Below the pieces are notes generated by a model. That model saw only the letters and a list, made by a program, of their open reading frames with translations, was not told where the DNA came from and ran no database searches. Both the position numbers and the translations under genes were made by a program. DNA of 64,000 nt from Phymorhynchus buccinoides. Lineage: Eukaryota > Mollusca > Gastropoda > Neogastropoda > Raphitomidae. How positions within the stretch are numbered: position 1 is the stretch's first letter; every line of letters starts with the position of its first letter. The DNA lies in the NCBI GenBank assembly GCA_017654935.2, contig CM065713.1, positions 12,429,071 to 12,493,070 on the forward strand, read 5' to 3'. This document shows, piece by piece, positions 32,884-43,250 of the stretch.

Positions 32884-33096
32884 GGGAAGACGGTGTAAAA
32901 AGCGCATGGGCGGGTAAGAAGCCCACCCCAATTATCTCATGAAATAAAGAAAATTGCAGTCAAATTTGCCCATGAGACGAATGCTAGACATTAACACTCG
33001 TCTCATGGGCAAAATGAGACTGAAATTTGCTTCATTTCATGAGATAATTGGGGTGGGCTTCTTACCCGCCCATGCGCTTTTTACCCCGTCTTCCCC
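32884..33096. mobile_element. Palindromic TA-target MITE, copy 1 (213 bp)
   Basis: Nearly the whole element is an inverted repeat. The ends are GGGAAGACGG and CCCCGTCTTCCCC and the arms include GCGCATGGGCGGGTAAGAAG and CCAATTATCTCATGAAAT. It is flanked by TA (32882-32883, 33097-33098), as expected for Tc1/mariner-type transposition. One G is missing at the left end. Confidence 0.88.
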
Positions 33097-33299
33097 TAGC
33101 AGTCCTGTTTACCCCCTACACAAGTCTTGAGTAGTCTGGATAGATGAGATGAGTAGTTTTGGTGCAAAATGCGTAGTTTTATTCATTAAACCATCAAACA
33201 ATGTTAACTGAAAATGAGTAATTAGAGCTTCATTTTCAATTTTGAAGAGTAGTAGAGGTCCAAATTGAGTAGAATACTACTCGAAAAGAGTAGAGTAAA

Positions 33300-33545
33300 C
33301 AGGTCTGAGTTAGGCCCAGCAAGTCCGACTTCGGCTGTTGGTAGGGAATCTTTTTGAAAGTGTTTCTTGAAAAAAGGCAGGAGGAGAGTCGACTGGTAAG
33401 GCAGAAAGATAGTAGATGACAGCAAGCAAAGGGAAAAGGCTGAGTCAAAGAGAGTGACAGATTAGAGACAGTTACAAGCACATAACTTCCAGAAGGTGGG
33501 GGAACTATTTATGCAAAAGACCCCCGGTATCCCCACGAGGGGACA
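33300..33545. repeat. Dispersed repeat R1, copy 2
   Basis: It starts with TTAGGCCCAGCAAGTCCGAC and includes ACTTCCAGAAGGTGGGGGAA and CCCCCGGTATCCCC. The same order is seen at 45950-46195. Confidence 0.75.
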
Positions 33546-34411
33546 CAAAAAAACACTACAAAAACCGAATCTATTTAGATTTCAAAGGGATAAGGTTACA
33601 CTCCTGTAAGAAAAAAACCTAATGTAAATAAGCTATTAAGCTGCAACAATTTAACAATAAAAAAAGTTTAGCAAATTTCAAACACCGCTAATTCACACCA
33701 ATCGAGTAAACTATGTCATTGTGTTCACAAAAGCATGGCAAGTTAAATTTATAGCAATAAACGAAAATCAGTGACAGAAAGACACTAAGAGAGAATTCCA
33801 GAGAGAGAGAGAGAGAGAGAGAGAACTATGAACAATGAGCACAAGTTTTAATTTCTAAAGGCCACCGGCCCTTAGAAATGTTAAAGTCACAAACACTGGA
33901 GACATAATTACATCAAATAATCAAAGATCCAAATCCATTCATAGAAGGCCTACTATAGATCGAATTTTAATATTAATGATAACAGGCATTGGGTATACAA
34001 TAAGCCACAACATTCATATGATATAAAAGGACATCATAATAACAATACTTTGTGTTTTAAGGAAGGCGTAAAATAGGTGCATAATTATAAAGTTTCTTTT
34101 TCTTTTCAATGTATCCATTTATCAAAAGGTTTGTGTGTTGACGGGATATTCCATTTGAATATGTGTTTTTATATCTAAATAGAAAGGGCATATAAAATAC
34201 AATGATGTTCGTCTCTTACGTACATACCAAATACACGACCCATATTGTTAAGTGTTTCACTAAATGTTCTCATGAACATTGACTCATTAATGATAAGTAT
34301 ACCAACACATAGTTCCTGAAAATCACCGAAACATAATTATTTAGCTTAGGAAATCAAAGTACTTAAACAAATCAAATGAAGCTTATAAAAACAGAGAGGG
34401 AGGGAGAGGGA

Positions 34412-34442
<31 letters not shown>

Positions 34443-34470
34443 GAATTGATTGCCCAAATCGATTAGGTCA
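33546..34470. other. Host non-coding DNA with (GA)n tracts
   Basis: No gene recognised. (GA)n at 33800-33825 and 34395-34442. A small hairpin-like word AAGGCCACCGGCCCTT is near 33858. Confidence 0.4.
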
Positions 34471-34941
34471 TGTGTTACCCTAAATAAACAGTTTGGTTTT
34501 TTAACACGGAACATTACTCAAAGTTAACGTTAACTGGTTTTGTTTCTGAGGTTCACAAATAAAGACATTGGACACAGAAAAGTTTTATCAAAGCAAACTA
34601 TTCTGCATTTCAAATGCACTAACTTTTCAGTCCTTCAGAGTAGGGGTACGGAGCTGGCTATTCACTGAGATTTTTCTTTCATACTATTTTTATCCTTAAT
34701 TTGGATATCATCTCAGTAGTTGGCCCTCTCTAGTCATGTCTATTAGGTTTTGAAATTAACATTTCAGAACATTATTATTTTGTTCATTTTACATAAGATT
34801 TTTACTATTTCTGGTTTAACTTTGTGCTGGTTTGCTTTTATTATGGATTTTCGATTTGATGCAAAGAAGACACCATTCTCTTGTAGAATGTCCTTTTTGC
34901 TCAGGTTGGCATCCACTGGACAGTCAAATTGCAGGCCGATC

Positions 34942-34990
34942 ATGCAAACTGATGAGACCTTCTCTTAGGTCGAAACAGCTGTCTTTGCAT
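34942..34990 (+). ncRNA. Type I hammerhead ribozyme, copy A
   Basis: Core CTGATGA lies at 34949-34955. Stem II is GACCT/AGGTC (34956-34960 with 34967-34971) and is followed by GAAA at 34972-34975. Minimal stem III is the palindrome ACAGCTGT, leading to the cleavage triplet GTC at 34981-34983. Stem I pairs ATGCAAA (34942-34948) with TTTGCAT (34984-34990), seven perfect pairs. All universally conserved core bases are present. The very short stem III is typical of Penelope-like and retrozyme hammerheads, which are thought to cleave well as dimers. Confidence 0.9.
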
Positions 34991-35632
34991 AAGGCACTGT
35001 CCCTCCCCCATTGGGAGAAAAAGTAAATCAGTACAATTTATATATATTTATATTGTCTATCTCCCCCATTGGGAGAAAAAGTAAATCAGCACATTTTCTT
35101 TTCTTCTTTTCAGAACACAAATCATAAAGTTAAAGTTAAAGTAATTGAGTTTGTTTCTTAGGTTCACAAAACATACATTGGATGCCAAATTTTTCTGATC
35201 AAATTATATATATACATAAGAGGAAAGTTTAATGGTGTGTTTGTTTTTTCTTCTTCCATTTTTGATCGTTTATATGATCTTACTGAAGAGGGAAAGCGCA
35301 TCAGTCTACCTGATCCAAGCACACCTCTCTACATTCCTCCTCACCGGGTGTCTGTTGGTGTTAACTACGATTTCTGTTACCTCCCCTTTTGAATCCTTCA
35401 TTGGATCCACCAACATGGCATTCAATCTCTTCTAATCTCTTCGAGGGATTGCAATTTTAGGACATTATTATTGTTGTTATTTTACATAAGATTTTTACTA
35501 TTTCTGTTGAATTAAGTGCTGGTTTGCTTTTATTGTGGACTTTTAATCTGGTGCTAAGAGGACAACCTTTCTCCTGTAGAAAGTCTTCTGGCTCAGCTTG
35601 AACGTTCACTGTGGACAACTTTGCAGGCCGAC

Positions 35633-35680
35633 ATGCAGACTGAAGAGTCTTTCACGAAGACGAAACAGCTGTCTTTGCAT
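35633..35680 (+). ncRNA. Type I hammerhead ribozyme, copy B
   Basis: Core CTGAAGA lies at 35640-35646 (the variable core position is A). Stem II is GTCTT/AAGAC (35647-35651 with 35657-35661). GAAA is at 35662-35665. Stem III is ACAGCTGT and the cleavage triplet GTC is at 35671-35673. Stem I pairs ATGCAGA (35633-35639) with TTTGCAT (35674-35680), with one G-U pair. Stem II differs from copy A by compensatory changes that keep pairing, strong evidence for a selected RNA structure. Confidence 0.9.
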
Positions 35681-36045
35681 AGGCATTGTCTATCTCCCCC
35701 ATTGGGAGCAAAAGTAAATCAGCACATTTTTTTTCTTCTTTTCAGAACACAAATCATAAAGTTAAAGTTAAAGTAATTGAGTTTGTTTCTTAGGTTCACA
35801 AAACATACATTGGATACCAAATGTTTCTTATCAAATCAAATTATATATATATACATAAGAGGGAAGTTTAATGGTGTTTGTTTTTTCTTCTTCAATTTTT
35901 GATCGTTTATATATTTATATATATTATTTGTTTTGAACACGGAACATTACTCAAAGTTAACGTTAACTGGTTTTGTTTCTGAGGTTCACAAATAAAGACA
36001 TTGGACACAGAAAAGTTTTATCAAAGCAAACTATATATATATATA

Positions 36046-37678
36046 AGCTATCCACAAAAAATTAAGGATCACTTGCAAACTAATTCATAACTTTCCAAAT
36101 AAGAAAGCCAATGCGTTGAATTTTGGCCAACATTTAATTCAATGCTTTAGTGATAACGATACACAATTGCCTTCAATTTCGAGCAATCGTTTGGTCTGTA
36201 CATTTGATCAAAGTGGGTACGTATCGAAATTTGATTTCCCAAAGTCATTGAAATCACAAGACAGGGCATTCTGATGCTCCCAAAAGTTCAGTAATGCGTG
36301 TATCCGCCATGGCTGTTCTGGCACTCGACGCAGCGAGTCCTCATGGAGTTGACCAGGGTGGTGAAGATCCTCTGTGGAAGCGCCTGCCACTCAGCCTGCA
36401 GCATCTGGTAGAGGTGCTGGGCATCCCTGGGAGGGGGGTGGTTGCTCCTCACTTTGCGATCCAGCTCATCCCAGAGGTTCTCAATCGGGTTGAGATCGGG
36501 ACTGCATGCTGGCCACTCCATTCTGTTGACTCCAGACTGCTGCAGGAAGTCGTTGACCACCCTTGCCCTGTGGGGGCGAGCGTTGTCATCCTGGTAGACA
36601 GCCGGCGGTCCCATCTGCTGCAGTGTAGGCACAGCCAGCGGTCGAAGGATCTCATCCCGGTATCGGAGGCCAGTCAGGTTACCCTGTACATGATACAAGG
36701 GTGTTCTGTGGTGAAGGCTGAAGGCCCCCCAGACCATTACAGAACCTCCACCAAAGGCCACCTTTTCTTGGACAGTGGCGTCAATAAAGCGTTCCCCTGG
36801 GCGCCTCCAGACCCTCAGTCGGCCGTCGTTGTGGTTCAGGGTGAAGCGTGATTCATCACTGAACAGGACCTGGGACCATTGCTGACGTGTCCACCTCACG
36901 TGACGTCTGCAGAAGGCGCGGCGTGCTGCCCTATGGGCTGGAGTTAAGCGTGGCCGTACAGCTGGGCGACGAGAACGGAGGTTAAACCCATGAAGGCGGT
37001 TCCGTATGGTCTGCTGGCTGATGTTGATGTTAGTAGCCACCCTCAGCTGCCTTCGAATGATGCTGGAAGAGGCTGTTCTTGTCTGCAGGGCTTGTCGTTC
37101 AATGAGACGATCTTCACGTGGAGTTGTCTTCTTCGGTCGACCAGATCTGCGTCTTTCATGGACCCTCCCAGTGGCTGTGAAGCGTTGAATCAGTCTGACA
37201 ATGACCGAGATGGACACCTGAAGTCGCCTGGCCACTTCTCGCTTGGGAACACCATCTTGGAACCATGCAACAGCTCGTCCCCTATCCAACTCGCTCAATT
37301 TTCGTCGTGGAGGCATTGTCAAATCAGGCCTAATACTGGTGGTATGTCTTCTTATAAAGCCAAGCAAGAGACAGCATCTCACACATAAACAGTAGTGCTT
37401 GCACGTGCATAATGGTTTTTCCATCTGGCTTGTGCAATGTGTTCATGCAGAACGATCCAAAACAAGGTCCTTTTTCGCAAGTTTCCGCTTTTTCTTTTGC
37501 TGCCAAGCTCAGTAATAGAGAATCACGTGCAATGTTTCCACTAACACAACATCGCCCACTTACAGCTGAACAAGAATTCATAACAATTTGGCTTGACTGA
37601 GAAATAAATAACAGGAGCGAACGGAGTTTATTGCGCACCTGTTTTCTCATAGTGATCCTTAACTTTTTGTGAGTAGTG
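36046..37678 (-). mobile_element. Tc1-like DNA transposon, apparently intact
   Basis: The element is 1633 bp long and flanked by TA (36044-36045 and 37679-37680). Terminal inverted repeats share AAAAARTTAAGGATCACT about 10 bp inside each end, within about 28-bp repeats. It carries one uninterrupted transposase gene on the minus strand. It sits inside the hammerhead repeat array, whose third unit resumes just after it. Confidence 0.92.
36288..37316 (-). CDS. Tc1-family DD34E transposase, about 342 aa
   Basis: It catalyses cut-and-paste transposition at TA sites. The frame is open from 37424, but the start at 37316 (MPPRRKLSELDRG) gives the usual Tc1 length. In numbering of the longer frame, an N-terminal paired-type helix-turn-helix region (41-145) contains the GRPKK motif (95-99). 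Catalytic residues are D190 (LFSDESRF), D280 (DDNARPH) and E315 (LNPIENLW), with 34 residues between the last two. No stop or frameshift is present, so the protein may still be functional. The 3' end is close to the left terminal repeat. Confidence 0.93.
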   Translation of the reverse strand: MPPRRKLSELDRGRAVAWFQDGVPKREVARRLQVSISVIVRLIQRFTATGRVHERRRSGRPKKTTPREDRLIERQALQTRTASSSIIRRQLRVATNINISQQTIRNRLHGFNLRSRRPAVRPRLTPAHRAARRAFCRRHVRWTRQQWSQVLFSDESRFTLNHNDGRLRVWRRPGERFIDATVQEKVAFGGGSVMVWGAFSLHHRTPLYHVQGNLTGLRYRDEILRPLAVPTLQQMGPPAVYQDDNARPHRARVVNDFLQQSGVNRMEWPACSPDLNPIENLWDELDRKVRSNHPPPRDAQHLYQMLQAEWQALPQRIFTTLVNSMRTRCVECQNSHGGYTHY

Positions 37679-37689
37679 TATATTATATA

Positions 37690-38190
37690 GTTTCTTAGTT
37701 TGTTTCTTAGGTTTACAAAACATACATTGGATACCAAAACAGTTTTATCAAAGCAAATTATATATATATATATATATACATAAGAGGAAAGTTTAATGGT
37801 GTGTTTGTTTTTTCTTCTTCAATTTTTGATCGTTTATAATATCTTACCGAAGAAGGAAAGCGCATCAGTCTACCTGATCCAAGCACACCTCTCTACACTC
37901 CTCCTCACCGGGTGTCTGTTGGTGTTAACTACGATTTCTGTTACCTCCCTTTTTGAATCCTTCACTGGATCCACCAACATGGCATTCCATCTCTTATAGT
38001 CTCTTCGAGAGATTGTAATTTTAGGACATTATTATTGTTGTTATTTTACATAAGCTTTTTACCATTTCTGTTCAATTAAGTGCTGGTTTGCTTTTATTGT
38101 GGACTTTCAATCTGGTGCTAAGAGGACAAACTTTCTCCTGTAGAAAGTCTTCTGGCTCAGCTTGAACATTCACTGTGGTCAACTTTGCAG
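37690..38190 (+). mobile_element. Third hammerhead-unit copy, truncated before the ribozyme
   Basis: It repeats the landmarks of the units at 34.7-36 kb: TACATTGGATACCAAA, CATAAGAGGAAAGTTTAATG, AAAGCGCATCAGTCTACC and AAGTCTTCTGGCTCAGCTTG. It stops at TTTGCAGG (about 38190), where the others continue into the hammerhead. Confidence 0.8.
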
Positions 38191-38397
38191 GCTCAAAACA
38201 CTGTACCCTCAATACCCTTTGACTATACGGGCCAATGTTTGACACCATCCAGTCTCCACAAAATACATTTCATCTACAATATGCATGCGGCTCATGTACT
38301 GAGCCCCATGGTGCAGTTGACGTACATTAAGGGGCAGATGGTTGATGCTGGAGATCTTGCACAACGGACAGTGAGCCAGTATCCACATTAGAAAGTC

Positions 38398-38473
38398 AGA
38401 GAGAGAGAGAGAGAGAGACACACACATAGAGAGACAGAGAGGTACAGACGGATAGTGCGTGTGTGTGTGTGTG

Positions 38474-38506
<33 letters not shown>

Positions 38507-38655
38507 TGTGTGTGTGTGTGCGTGTGTGCGTGTGTGTGTGTGTGTGTGTGTGCGTGCGTGCGTGTGTGTGTGTGTGTGTGTGTGAGATAAAGAGAGAGAG
38601 AAGGTGAGACAGAGAGTGAGACAGATAGTGCGTGTGTGTGTGTATGAGAGAGAGA

Positions 38656-38688
<33 letters not shown>

Positions 38689-38710
38689 GGGAGAGAGAGA
38701 GAGAGAGCAA
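38398..38710. repeat. Mixed (GA)n, (GT)n microsatellites
   Basis: Alternating GA and GT tracts with GTGC interruptions. Frames through them are not genes. Confidence 0.95.
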
Positions 38711-38819
38711 CATAGAGTGAAACAAATTGTATGTTAGCACGTGTGTATGTACAAGCACATGTTTATTTTTTCTTAACTTTTTGATATGTGAGGTCTTTAA
38801 TTTAAGGGAAGGGAATGTG

Positions 38820-38985
38820 TTATTTAGAGCTTGACGTCATTGTGTGAATTTGTCATCAGCATGATGACATTTCCCCACAGTACGTCAAGTTCATTCATTC
38901 TTGTAACTTAGAATGTAGATTGAAAAAGCAATACAGCGAAACGTCTCGTCAAAGTTTTGTTGTTTTGATTTTTTCACTCAATATT
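38820..38985 (+). mobile_element. Possible Penelope-like 3' terminal segment
   Basis: GCGAAACGTCTCGTCAAAG at about 38937 has the GAAAC...GTC arrangement of a degraded hammerhead 3' half. It sits just upstream of a 5'-truncated Penelope-like coding segment; tandem terminal repeats of this sort are usual for such elements. The upstream core is not conserved. Confidence 0.35.
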
Positions 38986-38989
<4 letters not shown>

Positions 38990-39020
<31 letters not shown>

Positions 39021-39084
39021 AAGAGAGAGAGAATGTGAGACAGAGAGAGAGACAGATAGTGCGTGTGTGTGTCTATGTTGCTCT

Positions 39085-39124
<40 letters not shown>

Positions 39125-39148
39125 ATTTATTTTTATATATTTATATAG
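38990..39148. repeat. (TA)n, (GA)n and (TC)n tracts
   Basis: Simple repeats separate the preceding segment from the Penelope-like frame. Confidence 0.9.
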
Positions 39149-40090
39149 AGGCTACAAAAACGCTGTCCTCACTGATGCCATGAGAAGAGTCAAGGCCGTG
39201 CCTCGGGAAGAACTTCTCAAGTACAAGGCTAAGAGAGAGTGCCACAGAGTTCCGTTTGTCATCACGCACAATCCTGCAAATCCACCACTCAGGAGGTGGC
39301 TGAGGGAAACCAGGTGGCACTCCATCGTAGCCAGACTATGAAAAAGGTTCTCCCTGAGGTACCAGTTGTTGGAGAAAGGAACTCCAAAAGCCTGCGTAAT
39401 CTTCTCATGCCATCAGCCCTTCCCACAGTCATGGACAGCAGCCAGGCGCCGGGAGTTGTCAGGTGTGCCAAGGTGTGTGTCACCTGTCGCGAACATCTTC
39501 AAGAGGCCACCTGTTTCTCCAGTGCTGTGACCAAAGAGTCATTCCAGATCCGGCACCATATGACATGCACAACATCCAACGTTGTGTAGGGGAAGACGGG
39601 GTAAAAAGCGCATGGGCGGGTAAGAAGCCCACCCCAATTATCTCATGAAATAAAGCAAATTTCAGTCTCATTTTGCCCATGAGACGAGCGTTAATGTCTA
39701 GCATTCGTCTCATGGGCAAATTTGACTGACATTTTCTTTATTTCATGAGATAATTGGGGTGGGCTTCTTACCCGCCCATGCGCTTTTTACCCCGTCTTCC
39801 CCTATATGTTGTATTGTCGCAAATGTCCCGGGTCACAGTACATTGGAGAGACGGGCAACAGTCTGAAGACTCGTTTCGCTCTACACAGGAGCCACATCAG
39901 GCAGAACGTGGGAACCCTGGTGACTCTGCACTTCAATCAGCCGGACCACTGCCTGCAGGACATGAGGTGTCTGCCCATTGAAAAGCAGTTCCTGGATGAC
40001 AGGAAGAGAAGGGAAGGACGAGAACAGTTCTGGGTCCGCAAACTCAGAACGGAGCATCCAGCGGGTCTCAATAACAAAACCACAAAGTAA
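39149..40090 (+). pseudogene. Penelope-like element, C-terminal part with GIY-YIG nuclease
   Basis: The reading begins at 39149 (AMRRVKAVPREELLKYKAKR; RVPFVITHNPANPPL), changes frame near 39330, and continues KVLPEVPVVGERNSKSLRNL, CVTCREHLQEA, RHHMTCTTSNVV. After a MITE (39589-39802) it resumes YMLYCRKCPGSQYIGETGNS, the GIY-YIG endonuclease core, and ends with QFWVRKLRTEHPAGLNNK before TAA. Penelope-like elements carry this nuclease after their RT. The RT itself is absent (5' truncation). One frameshift and the insertion inactivate it. Confidence 0.85.
39589..39802. mobile_element. Palindromic TA-target MITE, copy 2 (214 bp)
   Basis: The ends GGGGAAGACGGGG and CCCCGTCTTCCCC are perfect inverted repeats. 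The TA is duplicated (39587-39588 and 39803-39804). The interrupted coding frame confirms the duplication: a single TA rejoins GTG-TAT-ATG in frame. It has no coding capacity. Confidence 0.95.
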
Positions 40091-40139
40091 ACGAGACAAA
40101 GAAGACAAGCAAAAAGACATATTCAGAAAAAGAGAGACG

Positions 40140-40645
40140 TAGTTGTGTGTGTGTGTGTGAGTGTCAGCGTGCATGCAGATGTGCACGTGCATGTTTGCGT
40201 GTGTGTGTGTTGGGTGGGTGGTTGGGTGGGTGGGGGGTATTATTGTCGCTACTTTGTGATAACTAATCATGTACTTCATGTCATCTACAGTCTCAATTAT
40301 TATAACCACAAAGTCTAGGTGGGACAAAATGTGTGTTTACAAACAAAAGTCTATTTTTAGTCATGAACAGAACTTTGTCAATGATGACGCATGCATGAAG
40401 TGACATACAAAGGAGTTATGTGAATGAATGACGTATGCACAGTTCAGTTACGTACATGGCTTTACGCAAAATACTTTACGAATGAAACATTGTAAGAATA
40501 CCGTCTCCCTTTCCACCACCACCCCGCCCTCCCCCCTCCCAATCATTTTTATACAATCGAAAAAGGTTTTATACTGCAAGATGTGTGTGTGTGTATATAT
40601 ATATGTGTGTGTGTGTGTGTGTTTGTGTATGTGTGTGTGTGCGTG
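40140..40645. repeat. (GT)n tracts and non-coding spacer
   Basis: GT-rich tracts at 40144-40232 and 40581-40645; between them nothing recognised. Confidence 0.8.
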
Positions 40646-40773
40646 AGAAAACAAACGTAAGCAAAGCAATGGTCATTCATAACTTTACGTCAGTGTTGTT
40701 GCTATGCAGGGTCATCATTGTACGCCATTATTTTGTTTGTTTACGTGTGACTCTCTTTACCAGTGTGTCATTC

Positions 40774-40801
40774 CTGAAGAAGAGAGGACACCCTCTCGAA
40801 A
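40774..40801 (+). ncRNA. Hammerhead-like core, candidate
   Basis: CTGAAGA (40774-40780), stem II GAGAGG 40782-40787 with CCTCTC 40792-40797 (loop ACAC), then GAAA 40798-40801. The core and stem II are well formed. A convincing stem III and NUH site are not evident (GTC occurs just upstream at 40768). It lies about 680 bp after the Penelope-like stop and may belong to that element. Confidence 0.4.
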
Positions 40802-40857
40802 GCTTGAATTAAAATTGGAACCACCACGGATTTGTTGTAGTTTTCTTTCTTTTTGTG

Positions 40858-40859
<2 letters not shown>

Positions 40860-40905
<46 letters not shown>

Positions 40906-40924
40906 ACTCCAAAGAGAGAGAGAG

Positions 40925-40998
<74 letters not shown>

Positions 40999-41094
40999 CA
41001 GACAAAGAGAGAAACACAAAGAAAAAAGAGAGAGAGAGACAGACAGAAAGACAGACAGAGCAAGAGAGAGAGACAGACAGACAAAGTGAGAAAC

Positions 41095-41155
<61 letters not shown>

Positions 41156-41224
41156 ACGAATGAATGACATTTTATGTATTCAGTGTTATGAGATAAGTAT
41201 AACTACTTTTTTTTACACCCAGCC

Positions 41225-41262
<38 letters not shown>
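40860..41262. repeat. (TA)n then long (GA)n tracts
   Basis: (TA)n at 40860-40902; GA/CAGA tracts at 40915-41152 and 41228-41262. Frames here are repeat translations. Confidence 0.97.
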
Positions 41263-41265
<3 letters not shown>

Positions 41266-41359
41266 TCATACACACACACACACTCACATATCAACACAAG
41301 GTAACAGACATGCATATTTAGTTCAAATAAGTTTATTGATAGGCTCATTGTATGAATAT

Positions 41360-41430
41360 ATATATATATATATAAAGACATTGGACACAGAAAAGCTTTA
41401 TCAAAGCAAACTATATATATATATATATAT
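41360..41430 (+). repeat. Fragment of the hammerhead-unit flank between (TA)n
   Basis: AAAGACATTGGACACAGAAA with TTTATCAAAGCAAACTA matches about 34563-34605 and 35995-36032. Confidence 0.8.
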
Positions 41431-41564
41431 ATACGTCATGAAAAATGTAAACAAAATAAAACAGACGGCGCACACCTATTCAAACCAATGACCTGTTTAT
41501 TGAAATTCCCACTCCACTTAATAATTACGATATAAATAAGTGTATGTGTTACACTAAATTGCTG

Positions 41565-41812
41565 AAATTGCCTGTTTCATAAAATGAGCAAAGATTTAAT
41601 TTGCTTGTTTCATGAAGTAAGCTACAAAAGAGTGCGTTTTTGTTTGCTTGATGAAACAAGCACATCTGTTGCCTGTTTCATGAAAAAATATTTTTTGTTA
41701 TTTTTATTTTATTTTTTTGCTCAGATTTTTAACTTCTTTGTGAAGCGCTTAGAGCCCCGTAAGGAGAATAAGCGCTATATAAATTGTCATTATTTATTTA
41801 TTTTTAATATTA
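41565..41812 (+). repeat. TGTTTCATGAA repeats and SINE-type tail
   Basis: TTTCAT(A/G)AA words recur four to five times (41574-41690). A tail AAGCGCTTAGAGCCCCGTAA with AAGCGCTATATAAAT follows, as in the retroposon ends at about 27060-27140 and 59645-59705. Confidence 0.65.
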
Positions 41813-42114
41813 TGTGAAAAAAAGGAACTTATATGTAAGGGAAATATGGGTAATTTGAGAAAATGGAGCACAAAAGAAAAATATTGAGCACAAAACCGAT
41901 GGTCCCAAAAAACAGCAGTAAAAGCTAAAAATATATATCTAAACTCACAAAATTGGCTACTATGCTCCCCACAGTTATTTTTACTAGCTTGAACATGTGG
42001 TCTGGGTAACTTAATTAAGCAAGTCCGCTCAAAAAAGAAAAAAGAAAAAAAAGTCCGCTCTTATTTTTGTTATTTGCCCACATAAAAAAAATTGACATTT
42101 AAAAAAGTTATCTT
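41813..42114. other. Host non-coding DNA, nothing recognised
   Basis: A-rich, no supportable gene. Confidence 0.4.
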
Positions 42115-42450
42115 CTTTTTCTTCTGCGTTCCCAGGCCATATGGCCATAATGGGTAAGGTACATGTGTGTCCGTTTTGTTTCAGTTTTCACTGGTCTCCC
42201 CGCTGCGTACAGCCGACACATTCCGATTTTGGAGGAGCTCAAAGGAGAGAAAAATTATTTTGAAAATTTATTATTTTTAAGGCAGGAGAATGGGGCCAAT
42301 AATAAGTTCGAAAGATAGTAGATGACAGAAAGCAAAGGGAAAAGGCAGAGTCAAAGAGAGTGACAGATTAGAGGAAGTTGCAAGCACAGAACTTCCAGAA
42401 GGTGGGGGAACTATTTTTATGAAATACCCCCGGTATCCCCATGGGGAGAA
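42115..42450. repeat. Dispersed repeat R1, copy 3
   Basis: CCCAGGCCATATGGCCATAA, CAGTTTTCACTGGTCTCCCC, ACTTCCAGAAGGTGGGGGAA and CCCCCGGTATCCCC occur in the same order as at 32093-32490. Confidence 0.8.
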
Positions 42451-42454
42451 AATT

Positions 42455-42720
42455 TTAAGTCCCTTGATTTTTTTCTTGCGTAGATGCTACGCCCACATAC
42501 AAATGCCCCCAACTTCAAATTGAGGCTGCTCTTTAAAATGATGTTTTGTTTTCGAATTACGGGCATTTGTATGGGAATCAAACCTGGTTAAAACAAGATT
42601 TCTTACCAGCTATAAGAGGGAAAACCCAGCACGTCATGTGTCAAGATCACGGTTTTCACGTGTTTTCCCTCTTATAGCTAGTAAGAAATCTTAAGAAATC
42701 TTCCTAGCATAATTGAACAA
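42455..42720. mobile_element. Fold-back repeat family R3, copy 1
   Basis: Two nested inverted repeats: ACAAATGCCC (about 42500) with GGGCATTTGT (about 42562), and TTCTTACCAGCTATAAGAGG (about 42601) with CCTCTTATAGCTAGTAAGAA (about 42668). Related copies lie at 46310-46398 and 49020-49345. A non-autonomous DNA element is likely; the class is unknown. Confidence 0.65.
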
Positions 42721-42984
42721 AGGGTAATTACTCTCTTTTTTTTAATTAACTCCCCTCCACCAAAGTTGATTACGATACCATTCACCTAGCATTGCGTGGT
42801 TGAGAACCAAAGTGAGACAAGCAAAGCATCATTCTTAAAAAAGAATGTGCCAAGCTCGCCTTTATGACCCTCACCCACACAGTACACATCAACAATGGTG
42901 GAGAGGACAACATACAAACAAAGCATAAGAGGGAATGTGACACGTGACGTGGGGGGTCTTTAAAAGGAAGGGTCAAACAAACCA

Positions 42985-43250
42985 ACGTGTCATTCTCGAA
43001 GGAAGGTCCAGTAAAGGATGTACATGTTCAAAACACCGGTCAAGAAGAAAAGGGAAACCAGAATAATAAACACAGCATAGCAAAAATTATCAATCTCGTA
43101 CACACGGGAAGAGCAACTGTAAAGTAATTCAAGTAAACTCGTTATGCTTGGTACATCGAGTTCAGACAGAACATCATAATTATCAAGTACAACTATTTTC
43201 AAACGTTTCTCCAATTGATTACTTTTCTCCAGCAAAGATCACCAAGAAAG
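42985..43250. repeat. Segmental duplication, copy without MITEs
   Basis: GTCATTCT(C/T)GAAGGAAGGT, AAAGGATGTACATGTTCAAA and TACATCGAGTTCAGACAGAA recur at 43625-43700 and, separated by insertions, to 45690. This copy serves as an empty site for the insertions in the other. Confidence 0.85.

Larger units (their letters stand above)
34471..36045 (+). mobile_element. Tandem hammerhead-bearing retroelement units (about 690 bp)
   Basis: Two consecutive units share, in order: a TTTACATAAGATTTTTACTA block, a GTGCTGGTTTGCTTTTAT block, a hammerhead ribozyme, CCCCCATTGGGAG, GTTAAAGTTAAAGTAATTGA and a (TA)n segment. The two predicted cleavage sites (after 34983 and 35673) are 690 bp apart. A third unit (37690-38190) is cut just before its ribozyme. 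Tandem units with hammerheads are known from retrozymes and from Penelope-like element terminal repeats; no RT is encoded here. A Tc1 element is inserted at the right end. Confidence 0.75.

Noticed and set aside
36294..36851. 185-codon plus-strand frame
   Set aside because: Antisense shadow of the Tc1 transposase gene.
40704..41228. Long Arg/Glu or Ser/Leu frames
   Set aside because: Translations of (GA)n and (TA)n tracts.
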